The notes beneath the pieces are model-generated. The model saw only the letters and a list, made by a program, of their open reading frames with translations, searched no databases and was not told the origin of the DNA. DNA of 64,000 nt from contig OZ024904.1 of the NCBI GenBank assembly GCA_964017125.1, forward strand, positions 797,652 to 861,651, given 5' to 3'. The translations under genes and the position numbers were made by a program. Of the stretch, positions 33,401-45,439 are shown piece after piece. Each line of letters opens with the position of its first letter. The stretch's first letter is position 1. Source of the DNA: Flabesymbios commensalis. Its lineage: Eukaryota > Annelida > Polychaeta > Terebellida > Flabelligeridae.

Positions 33401-35381
33401 CACACAAAGTCGTCATGGTTACCTTGTATTTCGAAAATTGTTGTTGAAATATGCCACACATATTAGAATGGACTGCTATTAGTAGCATCCATACTTAAAT
33501 TCACTATTTTTTATTTTTATTTGGGCCCATATGACAATCAAACTACCAACCAGGCATTTCATCTATGACTTATATCACCAAAACACGGCCTCTTCTGGTC
33601 TTTTCTAGACATGGTTATCACATTTATTCACCAATTATATACTTTCTAATCAAAACTATTAAACTTAGATTGTTACAACGATAGTAAAACTCAATAAAAT
33701 ATAGATATCAAGCTGCAGATTTTTTATCAAGCAGCTGGAATATGTCAAGAAAGGACCAGAACATGCAAACCCCTTGTGTCTACTGATGGTCTCACCACCC
33801 CAAATGCCAGTCCCATTGAAACACATGTAAACTGCCTCAATTCCGCAGGCCGATTTCACCATTTTTCACCCTATTAGATATTTAGTGTGACATATCAGGA
33901 TAAAGCTTGAGATGTCCTTGTTCGAAAACAGGCCCGCTATGGGTATGGTTACCAGATAGATTTTGAGCTACGCCCCCTAGAGTGTAAAAAAGTCAATACT
34001 GTTAAAATTGGGCTATAATCCGTGCTCTCTTTCACAGAACAGACACACATCATTTTAACCCACTGTATCCCTGCGAGGTTATCATGAAACAGTTATATAT
34101 GATATCCTTGACAAAGAAGATAACGTGGGCTTATTAAATATTCACAAAATTATTACTTCTTTGTATTTTAGTTTGTTTCAATAGAGGTTGGAACAGCCGC
34201 ATTAAAAATATTTTGTGTGATGATTCCATCATTAGTAGACACCTCCCTGGATTTCGGCTTATTTAGGGTGGTGAGACCATATGTGGAGATATAATTTTCT
34301 TTGATTATTTTATTTCGGCCAGGTATGATGCTTGAAGGTGTTCTGAACAATATAGTTTTTGAATTAGGCAAATATATTGAAAACTGTTGCCCTCGGAGCC
34401 CTTTGAATAATTATTGATATCATGAAAATCGGCCTGGTTTCCTTGAAAGTCGCATTGAATAAAACAGTTAAATGAAGTGGCTATTCCCGCCTCTATTTCG
34501 TCACACAAAGTCGTCATGGTTACCTTGTATTTCGAAAATTGTTGTTGAAATATGCCACACATATTAGAATGGACTGCTATTAGTAGCATCCATACTTAAA
34601 TTCACTATTTTTTATTTTTATTTGGGCCCATATGACAATCAAACTACCAACCAGGCATTTCATCTATGACTTATATCACCAAAACACGGCCTCTTCTGGT
34701 CTTTTCTAGACATGGTTATCACATTTATTCACCAATTATATACTTTCTAATCAAAACTATTAAACTTAGATTGTTACAACGATAGTAAAACTCAATAAAA
34801 TATAGATATCAAGCTGCAGATTTTTTATCAAGCAGCTGGAATATGTCAAGAAAGGACCAGAACATGCAAACCCCTTGTGTCTACTGATGGTCTCACCACC
34901 CCAAATGCCAGTCCCATTGAAACACATGTAAACTGCCTCAATTCCGCAGGCCGATTTCACCATTTTTCACCCTATTAGATATTTAGTGTGACATATCAGG
35001 ATAAAGCTTGAGATGTCCTTGTTCGAAAACAGGCCCGCTATGGGTATGGTTACCAGATAGATTTTGAGCTACGCCCCCTAGAGTGTAAAAAAGTCAATAC
35101 TGTTAAAATTGGGCTATAATCCGTGCTCTCTTTCACAGAACAGACACACATCATTTTAACCCACTGTATCCCTGCGAGGTTATCATGAAACAGTTATATA
35201 TGATATCCTTGACAAAGAAGATAACGTGGGCTTATTAAATATTCACAAAATTATTACTTCTTTGTATTTTAGTTTGTTTCAATAGAGGTTGGAACAGCCG
35301 CATTAAAAATATTTTGTGTGATGATTCCATCATTAGTAGACACCTCCCTGGATTTCGGCTTATTTAGGGTGGTGAGACCAT

Positions 35382-36311
35382 ATTAAAATGTGACAATATC
35401 ATATTTATGATCAGCATTCATGACCACATCAATATCTTGCGAACACATCCAGTTTCGAATAGTTACGACTGATCTGGAGCAACCAAATTTCAAAATCTTC
35501 ATAAATAATTTATAGATGAAATATTATTTATTGGCCATAGAATATACATTAAGATATAATCTATGCTCTGCGGATCAAGCAACCAAATTTTATAACCTAC
35601 ATTAATAACTCATAAATGAGGTTAGTTATTATTATTTAATGGCCGTCACAAAAGTGAAGGCTACAAAAATTAGTCTATAGACTCATTGTGTTGTTCCTCT
35701 CCACGGAAATCTTTAGTAAAAGGCGAAAGATTTATGCGTGGTTTGAAGAGAAACCAGAGTAACGAGAACTTCAGGCGACGTGACGGGTCTAGTGGAGAAA
35801 GCACAGCCAAATTAAGCTTCATATTTTAGTGATTATTTTACACTATTATTTCTGTTTAAACTCATTTTTATTAAATAGACAGTTTTTTTGCTTTTGATGA
35901 TTTCTTCATAATTATTTCTATTAAGTTAGTTTGCAAAAACAACGAATCTGTGACAAATACAAGCATAATTTAACACATTTAGATATTTCGTCGACGCAAC
36001 GAGCGATTATGCGTGTTGATATTGCCGCCTAGTGAGTCGAAAGCGCAACAGGTCGGATCGCTGAATGGTACAAGTACAGCTATTAGTGCTATAATCCAAG
36101 CAGGGTGACTATAAATTTATTTATCGCAATTATTCATACAATATACATAGTAACATATAGGACTACTACTTATCATGTAAAATGAAAGGTGTTTTACTAG
36201 ATATAGAGATATAAAACTGCAAGAGGAACTATGACGCACATTTCAAGAGGAACTATGACGCACATTTTTTAAATCAATAGTGTGCGGCCACAATGCTGAA
36301 CTTGGCGAATC
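35382..36311. other. Spacer between the array and the foldback element
   Basis: Contains two weak direct repeats: GAGCAACCAAATTT near 35477 with AAGCAACCAAATTT near 35577, and TCAAGAGGAACTATGACGCA at 36222 and 36243. No gene or transposon terminus is visible. Confidence 0.5.
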
Positions 36312-37545
36312 ATGACGACTCATGATAGGCCGGGAGCCAGATCTAGCCCTCGTACTCACAAAAGCTAAGAAATTTTCACTGCCATTTTTATTTAGCTTGA
36401 CCATTGGGACATAGCGAGTTTTGGTTCTTTTTTGCCAAACACGACGCTTTAAGTCCTAGGGCCTATTTTTATCATTTTTTAGAAAGACACCAAAATAAAA
36501 TTGACAGCAATTAGAAAAATTGTTCAAAATAGTAGTAGTTTTACTTATTTTCACTATTGTTTTATTCATAGCCCTCTGCCATATACACATGTAGGTCACT
36601 GAAAAATATTTGGGCCCAGATTTCATTTTAAATATTTTTTTCAACCCTTTTATCAATACGGGCGCCTAAAAAATACAAACAATATAAAATATGTGTCAAG
36701 TTTGGCACTCTGCTATTTTTGTTGAGTGGTACTAAGAAGCAAGCTAATTCGCAAAAAGTGTCCCCATTATGTCCCCAGGGGACTGAAAGTGAAAAAGTTT
36801 GAAAATCTAGTACTAATTTTTCTTATAACTACATATTTAGGATACGCGCGTCATTTTCGCTAACTCTAATTTGCGGTAAAATTCAAATAACTCTGCGTCC
36901 AATAGGCTATTATAATGAAGTCAACTCATGCTGGATATTTATCATTATATTTATTATGAAAATGTTATGTGAATCTCATATTGATGTTTATGTTTACATA
37001 TTTATGAAGAAAGAATATATAAAATGACACTTTGAATGCTAGGACCGATTTTTTGCTTACAGTGTATATAGGCCTATACTGTGGATATTGATTATTGTAT
37101 ATCATATAAACATTTAATATTAATCTCATATTGATGTATATGTTTGAATGTTTAATGGGAAACCAAATAATAAGTAAAATGACACTTTGAATGCCAAAGC
37201 TGACTTTTTTTTAAATAAATCCAAAATAATACATAATAAAGCACAATGCTTAAGACTTGTATGTTGACCAATGTGGCGTTATCCAGATATCCATAGAGAT
37301 TATAACAATAAGCACAGGATATTTATATTATATTTAATAAATGACTAGAAGAACAAGGTAGAATTTAATTGTTTTATACAGTTTGAATGCTAGGGCAGAT
37401 TTTTTGTTTGTTAAATACTATAAATAATGTGGCTATTATTATGATTAGTATACATATTTTATGTTCGTCACATATTGATGTTTAATTCTTTGTGGAGAAC
37501 AACAGTAATATATATAAATACACTTTAAATGCTAAGGCTATTTAG

Positions 37546-39744
37546 TTTTATTTTAATATAAGAGAACAATGCGTGATATTTAATTAATGTTGTATATTGA
37601 GCATTATGGGCGGGCGCCTTGGTGCTGTGGTTAAAGCTGCCTGCTTGGAAAGTCGGAGATCGCGGGCTCGAACCCCACTCTGGCCTCCGAGTTTCAAAGA
37701 AACAAAATGTTTCTTCACCACTCACTCGTAATGATGCAATATTGTGGAGAGCCTCCGTGACCGAGAGGTAGCGTGCTCGGCCTGAGACCGCCTGGGTTCG
37801 ACCTCCCGAACTTCATTAGCATATTAGAGTATATGTGACCATAAACAGTGCAACAAAATTATGTTAAATGTTTCAATAGATATTCTTAAGGATACCATTC
37901 TTCACCTAAGCTTGCTATTGTAGGTACATATATACTGGGTGCATTCTGCAGAACCGTGTATGGTTTAACTTTACCCCATCGTTTAAATGTTGAAACAGCA
38001 TTGCTACCCGTGAGAGCAGAGCCAGAAATACGGTTAAAAGCTGCTCAATGTTGTTTGTGTTATTGTCAGAACCTGATCAATCAACTTAGCTGGTTTTATT
38101 ACAAAAAGGCACATTTTGGTCATACAGAAGCAATTGAGTCCCCTTTGATTCTGGGGTGTATCCACTCTTTTTAACATATTCAATGAGTACGCTTGATGAT
38201 TCGAGAATGAGTTTCTTTCTGTGCTGTGTAGAGATAAGATTTAGTTCAGATACTGGTATTGTTGAAATATCTGAAAACAATCATGTGGCTTCATCATGGC
38301 GAAAGATGTTGTTTTTCAAGTTCTAAAGCATTGGTATTATAGTACAACTTGAGTTTAAGTGGACTCATCAGGTGACGTTTATGTTCCTTATTGGACAAGA
38401 ACTTTTTCAGTCTGCAGGTCTTTACGTTATCCCCTTTCATTTAAAAATCGTGGCCCTCTTCTGAGACGTTCAGATATTTTACATATCCTTCTTGGCACTA
38501 GTGAGTGCTAAAATGTACTTTATGAATGGATGTTGAAACTATATTAGGAACATCGGTCATTTAAGCTGGAACATCTTTGATGTAAAATATGGCATTTACG
38601 TTATCGATAAAAGGTGATTTGCTATCGGTAGGGCAAAATTGTCTTCGTTTGCAATTCATCTTTCCAAAATCAGCTTTATACACATTCACACCTGAGGACA
38701 GACATGTATCAAACGCTTTTCATTATCACTTTAAAAGGATTTGTGAAGCAATTGAAATATACATTGATGATGGTGATGGATGGTTATGGTCGGAATCTCA
38801 ATACGTTTCACCTGTGTTGGACGAAAGTATTTGCTACTCATATTTATCTACATAAAATGATGGCCTACCACCCATTTTATGAGCGGCCATCACATAATCG
38901 ACTAGTTCATGAGTTGCTTTGAGTGATTTGATAGACTTGATGATTTTCTGTGATTCTATTTAACCCGGCGGTCTGGACCTGGACCGGAAGACGAATTTGC
39001 ATGTCCCATTATAGTTTATTGTCCTGTCACGATTTCATGAAATTGAGAATCGTGCAGCACCAATTGCATCATTTCTGAGAAGTGTGTCAGCTCCATGGTG
39101 TGTTTGCTCTTAGAGCACTTCACGTTAGGCACCAACATTTTTTGTGGTTAATTTGTTAATGCGAGTTTAAAAATAATTACATTAGTGTTTTAATTTATAA
39201 ACCCTAATTTATTTTTAAGCCAGTATTTTTGTATAGCGTTGGTGCGGCAGCTGGTTATGATACATGTCAATTCAACGAAGCATTACATGCTATTCATCAT
39301 TATGTTTGAAGTAAATATGTTGAATGAAACAACATGAACACAATTCCATAAGCAGTCTTTTTTAAATATTCCAAATTTAAGAATTAAGCGGTAATTTATT
39401 GTGTGCTTGTTGTATGGTATATCTATATTCTCGCTACAATTAATGTTGAATATATTTATTCTATATTTAGGAATAAATATATATATTCTTTCCTAAAAGT
39501 GTTTATCTGATGAGGTGGATAAATTAAACTTATATTATCATTTGAATGAAATTATGTTACATGACTAATTTCTTTAATGATCTGATCAGGAAATATCAAT
39601 ACGGTACATGTATATTAAAATTAATTTTATACATTTAACTGTATAAAAAGAAGGAATGTTAATTTCACCTTGTACTTATGATAATTTATTAGCATAAATA
39701 TAATATATTTATCTTCTGTTTATTGTTATTATCTTCAGGGATAT
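37546..39744. other. Central segment of the foldback element
   Basis: Apart from the SINE at 37605-37812, this holds short frames only (37956-38174 and 38589-38855 on +; 38086-38280 on -). They show no motif I recognise, no conserved catalytic triad and no splice logic joining them. It could be a decayed transposase region or captured genomic DNA. AT-rich DNA fills the right half. Confidence 0.5.
37605..37812 (+). mobile_element. Dimeric tRNA-derived SINE (family A), 3'-truncated
   Basis: First monomer: GGGCGGGCGCCTTGGTGCTG, TGGTTAAAGCTGCCTG and CGGGCTCGAACCCC. Linker: AGAAACAAAATGTTTCTTCACC. Second monomer: GACCGAGAGGTAGCGTGCTC and GCCTGGGTTCGACC, the best-preserved second B box in the window. 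The common 3' body (CCTCAGGAGG) is missing. It inserted into the foldback element. Confidence 0.85.
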
Positions 39745-40925
39745 CTGGATTATAAAATAATGCTCGAGATACGAGTCAACATCTAATGTTTCAAACATTG
39801 TTCCTCAGCATTCAAAGTGTCATTATATATACATATTAGTGTGTTCTCCATAAAACATGTAGATAAGAAATTTATGTTTATTGTTATAATCTTCAAGTAT
39901 ATTAGGATAATGCCATAATGATCAAGATACAACATACTAAGTCTCAAACATTCTGCCTTATTTTACATTATTTTACATTTATTTTTAAAACTCAGCCTTG
40001 GCATTAAAAGTGTCATTATGTATATAATTTTCCATACAGCATGTAAACATAAACATCAATATGAGATTAACATGAAATAATCATGTTAATTATAATCATA
40101 AATAGCCATAGTAGATATAGTATTTCAGAAACACAAAATCAGCTTTAGCATTCAAAGTGTCACTTTATATAATATTTAGTTCTCCGTAAAAACGTAAACA
40201 AACACCAATATGAGATTCATGTATATTAAATATAATAATAAATAACCATAGCATGTCGAGTTAACCTAATTATATTACCCTACTGGAGGCAGAAATATTA
40301 GAATTTAGAACGAATTTTACCGCAAATTAGAGTTAGCGATAAAGACGCGCGTATCCTAAATATGTAGTTATAGAAAAAAAATGGCAACATATTTTTTTAA
40401 ACTTTAACTTCCGGTCACCTGGGGACATAATGAGGCCACTTTTTGCGAATTAGCTCGCTCCTAGATAGCACTAAACAAAAATGACAGGTTTCCAAACTTG
40501 ACACATATTTTATACTGTTTTTCTTTAGGCGTCCGTATTGATAAAAGGGTTGAAAAAAATATTCAAAATATAAAATCTGGGCACAAATATTTTTCAGTGA
40601 CCTACATGTACATATGGCCGAGGACTATGACTAAAACAATAGTGAAAATAAATAAAACTACTACTATTTTGAACAAATTTTCGAATTGTTGTCAATTTTA
40701 CTTTAGTGTCCTTCTAAAAAACGGTAAAATAGGACCTAGGGCTTAAAGCGTCCTGTTTGGCAAAAAAGAACCAACACTTGATATATCCCAATGGTCAAGC
40801 TAAATAAAAATCGCAGTGAAAATTTCTTAGCTTTTGTGAGTACGAGGGCTAGATCTGGCTCCCGGCCTATGACGACTCACCTACGACACTCAGGGCAGTA
40901 TAATACGTGATGTTTAATCAATTCT

Positions 40926-41032
40926 CACAAAACACGACACATCGACCCAATGTTGGACCAATGCTGGGCCGATGTCGTAGACGGTGGGCCAATACTGGTC
41001 CAACATTGGACCGATGTGTCGTGTTTGCTGGG
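40926..41032. mobile_element. Palindromic MITE, CCCAGCAAACAC family
   Basis: AAAACACGACACATCGACCC at the left and GTGTCGTGTTTGCTGGG at the right. The interior GGGCCGATGTCGTAGACGG is the usual asymmetric core. A further diverged relative (GCGACACTGGCCCAACATTG) follows at 41046-41090. Confidence 0.8.
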
Positions 41033-41239
41033 TTGGTTTGCAGCCTGCGACACTGGCCCAACATTGAGCTAACAATGGGTCAATATCCACATGATCCAGT
41101 GTGTGCTCTATGTCCCTCAGCACCTACACTACTCGTCACCTGTAAAATACACTCAATGCGAAACGCCTCTATTGACTAATACATCAAATACGTTCATGCG
41201 TGTTATAACCAAACTGTAGTTTAACAACTCCCAACTCCC

Positions 41240-41470
41240 TTAACCCTTTGACTTCCAGGCTGGGGTGCATGCCAGGATCCAGATATACTGGTGTAGGAGT
41301 TCTATTTTTCGTCATTTGAAGCTGGAATTGCTAACGCAATTTCCAGCTTCAAATGACGAAAAATACATAAATGTAGTATATATTTCACGAAAATTTGTGT
41401 CATTTTATGGTTACGTTCATTGACGAATGACGACGGAAATTTCCGTCATGTTTGGTGGTGAAAAGGTTAA
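41240..41470. mobile_element. TTAA-flanked MITE with internal hairpin
   Basis: TTAACCCTTTGACTTCCAGG at the left and GGTGGTGAAAAGGTTAA at the right, with TTAA at both borders. The interior has a 28-bp-arm hairpin: TTTTTCGTCATTTGAAGCTG pairing with CAGCTTCAAATGACGAAAAA (41308-41371). A second short palindrome, ACGGAAATTTCCGT, follows. This is a piggyBac-like family distinct from the 6221 type. Confidence 0.82.
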
Positions 41471-41994
41471 GAGTAGCATATAGGCGTATAACTGCAGACA
41501 CCCCGTGTATATATATTCGTACCTATTTTTGAAGACCCTACCAGTATTATACAACAATTTAAAATACTAGCGTATGCATTCTTTAAAACGGGGATATCTT
41601 CCACTATCCTATAATTCATATTTGGTAGAACACATTATGCCCATTATGCCGTTATAATAGAGGCTTCACACCAGGCAGGAACCCCTGCTATTATTAAAGG
41701 AAAACTCTCATACTGTAAGTATTCTGATATAATTATGTTGATTATTATTTTCATCCCATTTATTCTTAAATGGGCTTCACAGTCTTGACATTTCGTTCTG
41801 CGGGTTAAAATACAATTTTTTTTAAGCTGTTGACTGAAAACACCCTCCGGTTAGGTAGTTATTGAATAAATAAAGCTTAGTGTTTCCATCAGGTAACATA
41901 GAGTCACGTGATCGATGTTGATCGATGTTGTTCAAAGCTGCATAACTGTTTTGTTCATTTCGACAGAAATAACCTAAAATGTTCAAAACAATCA
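41471..41994. other. Unannotated spacer
   Basis: A direct repeat GATCGATGTTGATCGATGTTG at 41910-41930 is the only structure noted. No gene is seen. Confidence 0.35.
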
Positions 41995-42215
41995 TTCACA
42001 TATTTTTAAAGGCTTTATAAATGCATAGCGCTAAATTGTGTTTATATAAACCACGAGACGGAAGTTTCAATTTGAAATAATCCTAAATGTGTTAGTTAGC
42101 TCTTGTCGCTTTATTTGAATACCTATGTTACGGGTCAATAGTCATTACAAGTATTTTACTCTTAAAGTGCGGAGATCGATTTTAGATGTCAGAATCTGAT
42201 GTCTGTGGATGTATC
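41995..42215. mobile_element. piggyBac-like MITE, decayed, reversed
   Basis: TTAGCTCTTGTCGCTTTATT, TTGAATACCTATGTTACGGG and CTTAAAGTGCGGAGATCGAT correspond to the right-to-left order of the family. The subterminal palindrome is partial (GATGTCAGAATCTGATGTC), and the left terminus is lost. Confidence 0.7.
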
Positions 42216-43439
42216 TGTTTATAGTCTGTAGAGTATATAAAGTGACAGGCCCAACTGCCCCTGAACTTAAAAAGTTAACAAGTTTAACTTTGTGTTATTT
42301 AGGCTTATATCATCGTAAATCTATATTATCTTTCTCCACCCTCCATTTGAAAGAGATATGTACCCGATAAGTGTGTATTTCGGAATGTTCATGCAATTAA
42401 TAACAAACATCTCTTTATTGTAATGGCTTGGACCAAGCCGCTGGGGGTCTAGATGAAGGGTCCAATGTTGATTTGTTTTTTTCTTTGAAAGGATCAACAC
42501 TGAAGAAAATCCCTTCATTTTTGTCCCTACATCAGCCACGAACATCCCATGAATATTACCTGTGTATTTTGGCGATATTCACGATGTCCCGCAAAGATAT
42601 AAAACATGACAATCGGTCGTGTTTAGCTGTGTAGAGGCTCTCAGTTTTGAAATATGTGACCTGTTAGGAAAGCGGTCTTTTTGCGATGACGTTGTAATTA
42701 AAATCACAACGTCATTAACGATATGATACATCTGAGACCTTACCTACTTCTCCTAATACGAGTTAAGAACTTTTTGTCATAGATTATGGCTAGTAAATTT
42801 AAAAAAAAACTATCTTTAGAAGAAAAAAATCAAATCAGTGACTCGATGTCAGCTTCCTCTCAATCATGGCAAGCGAATTAAAATGCAGATGGATCTAAAA
42901 CAAAAAAATGTAATGACCCACATTTTGTCATAATTCGTCTTTTTCGAAACCTGATTACGTTGCCATCGGATGTTTCTAAAAATTGTAAGCTATCGGAATG
43001 TTGGCTTCACTCATTCAAACACTCAAAAAGATATAACAGTTCTAAAACAAAGACATGCCATTTGCCTGGGTACGGGCCTTTACGATTATTATGGGCATAA
43101 GACATTTATTTTTGTAGCAAAAAGTACACTCTGGAAAGCGTAGAAACCTGATTATAACCTCAAACACAATCATGTAGTGGTTTTATATAGGACATACATT
43201 AAATACTATTAACACAGCCTACATATTTCATTAAATATGGTATATTCTATAAGTACATTGCATTAGCTGAGATGGAGTTTTATCTCATATAGTGGACTTT
43301 TGATGAAACAGTTTTTACAGTCTCACACTAAAATAAATTAGGAGTGGTAATTGTCCCAATATCCCTGCATCAGATATTATTTTGGAAGGAGTAGTAAAAT
43401 TTTATTTTTACTCTTCGACATATCAACATGATTTTCATT
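42216..43439. other. Mostly unannotated stretch
   Basis: A 13-bp-arm inverted repeat, ATGACGTTGTAAT with ATCACAACGTCAT, lies at 42687-42715. At 43128 CACTCTGGAAAGCGTAGAAA matches the 3' UTR of the LINE at 7889, so a LINE relic starts near here. No gene is supported. Confidence 0.45.
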
Positions 43440-43640
43440 TTGATATATAGAAATTCATTTTACAAATTTTGCACCAAAGCAACAGTGTATTGAATTTTTT
43501 CTGTAGCGAAAACACATCTTTTCATAAACGATATACAAACATCGTAGGTAGCATATATGTATAACACAAATAGTAGTGGTCCAATAAAAGAACTTTGCGG
43601 TACACCTGATGCTACAGGTAAATGTGTTAATACCTTACCT
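43440..43640 (-). pseudogene. LINE reverse transcriptase relic
   Basis: Read on the minus strand, 43635-43565 gives VASGVPQSSFIGPLLFVLY, the RT motif GVPQGS.LGPLLF of CR1/L2/Jockey-type LINEs, with S in place of the usual G in PQGS. The frame is lost soon afterwards and no FADD/YADD box can be read, so this is an old fragment. Confidence 0.7.
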
Positions 43641-43878
43641 TATATAATATCAGACTATACCGATATTGTAGATCTATATGTTTTTTCGATAAGTTACTGA
43701 TGGAGCTGAAATTATTCTGTTTGTGAACTATAAGGTCGTGTCAAAGATTAAAGTACATCCTCTCGTCAAGTAATGTGCAATTTATCAATGTATCCCCCAA
43801 GTCAGGCAGTAGCTATGCCTGATAATTAATTTTCACGGTTTGCTCTGTGATAGTTATTTTTTGTTTGTTTTAGTAAAT

Positions 43879-44973
43879 ATGCGTGGATTTACCTCAGTTA
43901 AGAATATTGTGATTGCTGTGTTGCTGATTGCTTTTGTATCAGTTCTATTCCTGTGGCGTCGATCTGGATCTAGTTTACAAGATAAACCAGAAGATAATAT
44001 AAAGCAGAACTATTTCCCCCAACATTGGCCAAGTATCAGTCAGTCAAAATATGCAGAGTTTAAAGAACATATATTTCCTTCGGTAGAATCAGGTGAGAAT
44101 ATAGTTATTAAATTGAATTATGCACATTCTATCTTGCTTGTTTTATTCTTTCAGTAAAATCCACGTGGAATGTGCAGCTTATTGACCCACGTATTGATAA
44201 CATTTATTAATACAATTTCGATTTATGAATACAAATTATCGGCTTTAATAAATCACTATTTGATTTCTATTTCAGAATGTTTGTTGGAGAAACCTTATAA
44301 ATTCCACAGTCAAGGAGGAGAAGATTACATTATCTTCAGTAAATTTTTTTCTCAACCTATAAAATGCGGTGGTACTTTTGTGGAAATGGGTGCCTATGAT
44401 GGACTCGGTCTTAGCATTTCACTTTTCTTTGAAAGACACCTGAATTGGAAAGGTTTACTGATTGAAGCTAATCCGGAATATTATGAATTGTTGGTCAAAA
44501 ATCGCCCTAACACCACAAGTTTTGGAACAGCAGCTGGAGATTGTCCTGGTGGGGCGATCAATTTCAGTGGTTTGGGAGTGTTCGGGCATCTGATTGATGA
44601 GAAAATGAACTCTTATTTAAAGCCTGGAAATAAACCTGTAATAAAGGTACCATGTCTGCCTCTTGGATCATTGTTAAAACGAACAAGGCTTGAACAAATA
44701 GATTATTTTATTCTGGACGTAGAAGGATCTGAATATTCAGCTTTAAAAACCATGGACTGGACGATCCCCGTCAAAGTGTGGATTGTAGAAATGAACCACA
44801 GTCCAAATAAACCCATCATTGATATATTTGCAGAACATGGATATTATGATTCTGGCATTAACTTTACAAAAGAATGTAGATTAATAAATTTCGATCAGGA
44901 TTTGTTTGTAAATCGTAAACATCATTGTACACGTGCTATAATATTTGTGAGAAGACAAGGGCGAAGAAAGTAA
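43879..44973 (+). CDS. FkbM-type methyltransferase family, type II membrane protein (copy 1)
   Basis: Two coding exons, 43879-44092 and 44276-44973, join in phase 1 across a 183-bp GT-AG intron and give 303 residues. The start MRGF lies 6 bp after a polypyrimidine-AG acceptor (43873), so a non-coding 5' exon probably lies upstream. Residues 1-9 are basic and cytoplasmic, 10-26 form a membrane anchor (IVIAVLLIAFVSVLFLW), and about 72-290 form the Methyltransf_21/FkbM fold. Visible motifs are GGTFVEMGAYDG (104-114, SAM motif I), LIEANP with E135, and DYFILDVEGSEY with D219 and E221. Family members methylate O or other acceptors of small molecules and sugars. Animal membrane-anchored relatives include Drosophila Star, whose role is in secretory trafficking, so catalysis is not assured. 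An inverted paralogue lies at 47573-49481. Confidence 0.9.
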
Positions 44974-45048
44974 CTTACATTTTTTAAATTATTTGTTGGA
45001 TAACAGAAAAAACTCAAAAAACAACTAGTGCAGGAGCATAAAGCACAA

Positions 45049-45307
45049 AACACACCAACGCGAACAAGAATGTGATTATGCACACGACGAGTGACTGTCC
45101 ACACACCAACACGACGACCAACGAGAATACCAACGCGACATATGAGGCACGAAAACTGGCACGACACACGACAAAAATTAAACAGTTTTTGAAAATTGTT
45201 TTGTCGCCCATCTCGCTTGCATACGCTTATGCGCTGGAATGTTTCAGCAATGATCAAAAAGTGGGTTTGATAACCAACGCGCGGGATTTCACGTTGGTGT
45301 GTTTATA
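45049..45307. mobile_element. Putative MITE with AACACACCAACG ends
   Basis: AACACACCAACGCGAACAAG at 45049 and CACGTTGGTGTGTTTATA at 45290 form inverted ends about 14 bp long around 250 bp of non-coding DNA. An ATATT-type run follows the right end. The family is not identified. Confidence 0.5.
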
Positions 45308-45439
45308 TTATATTATATTATAATAATCTCCAAATGATGGAGGTCAATAATAATCACAAACTAATGTCACACTGGATCAAATGTTTTATCATCTCTATCT
45401 CTACTCTGATGTCATTTATGTCAATAATAAATTGTGACC

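Larger units (their letters stand above)
23271..35381. repeat. 12.1-kb satellite array of E (495 bp) and S (606 bp) blocks
   Basis: The period is 1101 bp (E plus S). E starts at 23271, 24372, 25473, 26574, 27675, 28776, 30483, 31584, 32685, 33786 and 34887. There are 11 E and 11 S blocks. The array begins and ends with E, and one E is missing between two S blocks at 29877. Copies differ by very few substitutions. E is bounded by a perfect 15-bp inverted repeat, ATGGTCTCACCACCC and GGGTGGTGAGACCAT. The whole array is flanked by ATAT on both sides (23269-23272, 35380-35383). The recurring 65-94-codon reverse frames cross block borders and have no known domain. Confidence 0.97.
36323..40868. mobile_element. 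Foldback DNA transposon, arms of about 1.1-1.2 kb
   Basis: The left arm (36327-37545) and right arm (39745-40868) are inverted copies starting AGGCCGGGAGCCAGATCTAG. Conserved blocks include GTGAGTACGAGGGCTAGATC, AATTAGAGTTAGCG with CGCGCGTATCCTAAATATG, and GCGAATTAGCT. Each arm carries three to four spaced copies of a subterminal motif, AAATGACACTTTGAATGCTA (for example 37027, 37181; in reverse 39809, 40000, 40148). ATGACGACTCA flanks the element at 36312-36322 and 40869-40879. The 2.2-kb centre has no recognisable transposase. The plan resembles FB/Galileo-type foldback elements, but the superfamily is not proven. Confidence 0.85.

Noticed and set aside
23653-34963. Recurring reverse-strand frames of 94, 67 and 65 codons in every unit of the 1101-bp array
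   Set aside because: They overlap one another in different frames, cross the E/S border, show no known domain, and repeat only because the DNA repeats. Nothing suggests coding constraint.
38589-38855. 88-codon frame in the centre of the foldback element as a possible transposase
   Set aside because: No DDE-type spacing, zinc finger or THAP motif is visible and neighbouring frames cannot be linked to it.
44170-44973. Starting methyltransferase copy 1 at a methionine inside the intron (44170)
   Set aside because: The TTTCAG acceptor at 44275 and the conserved SE-CLLEKPY junction in both paralogues show that the real N-terminus is the anchor exon at 43879-44092.
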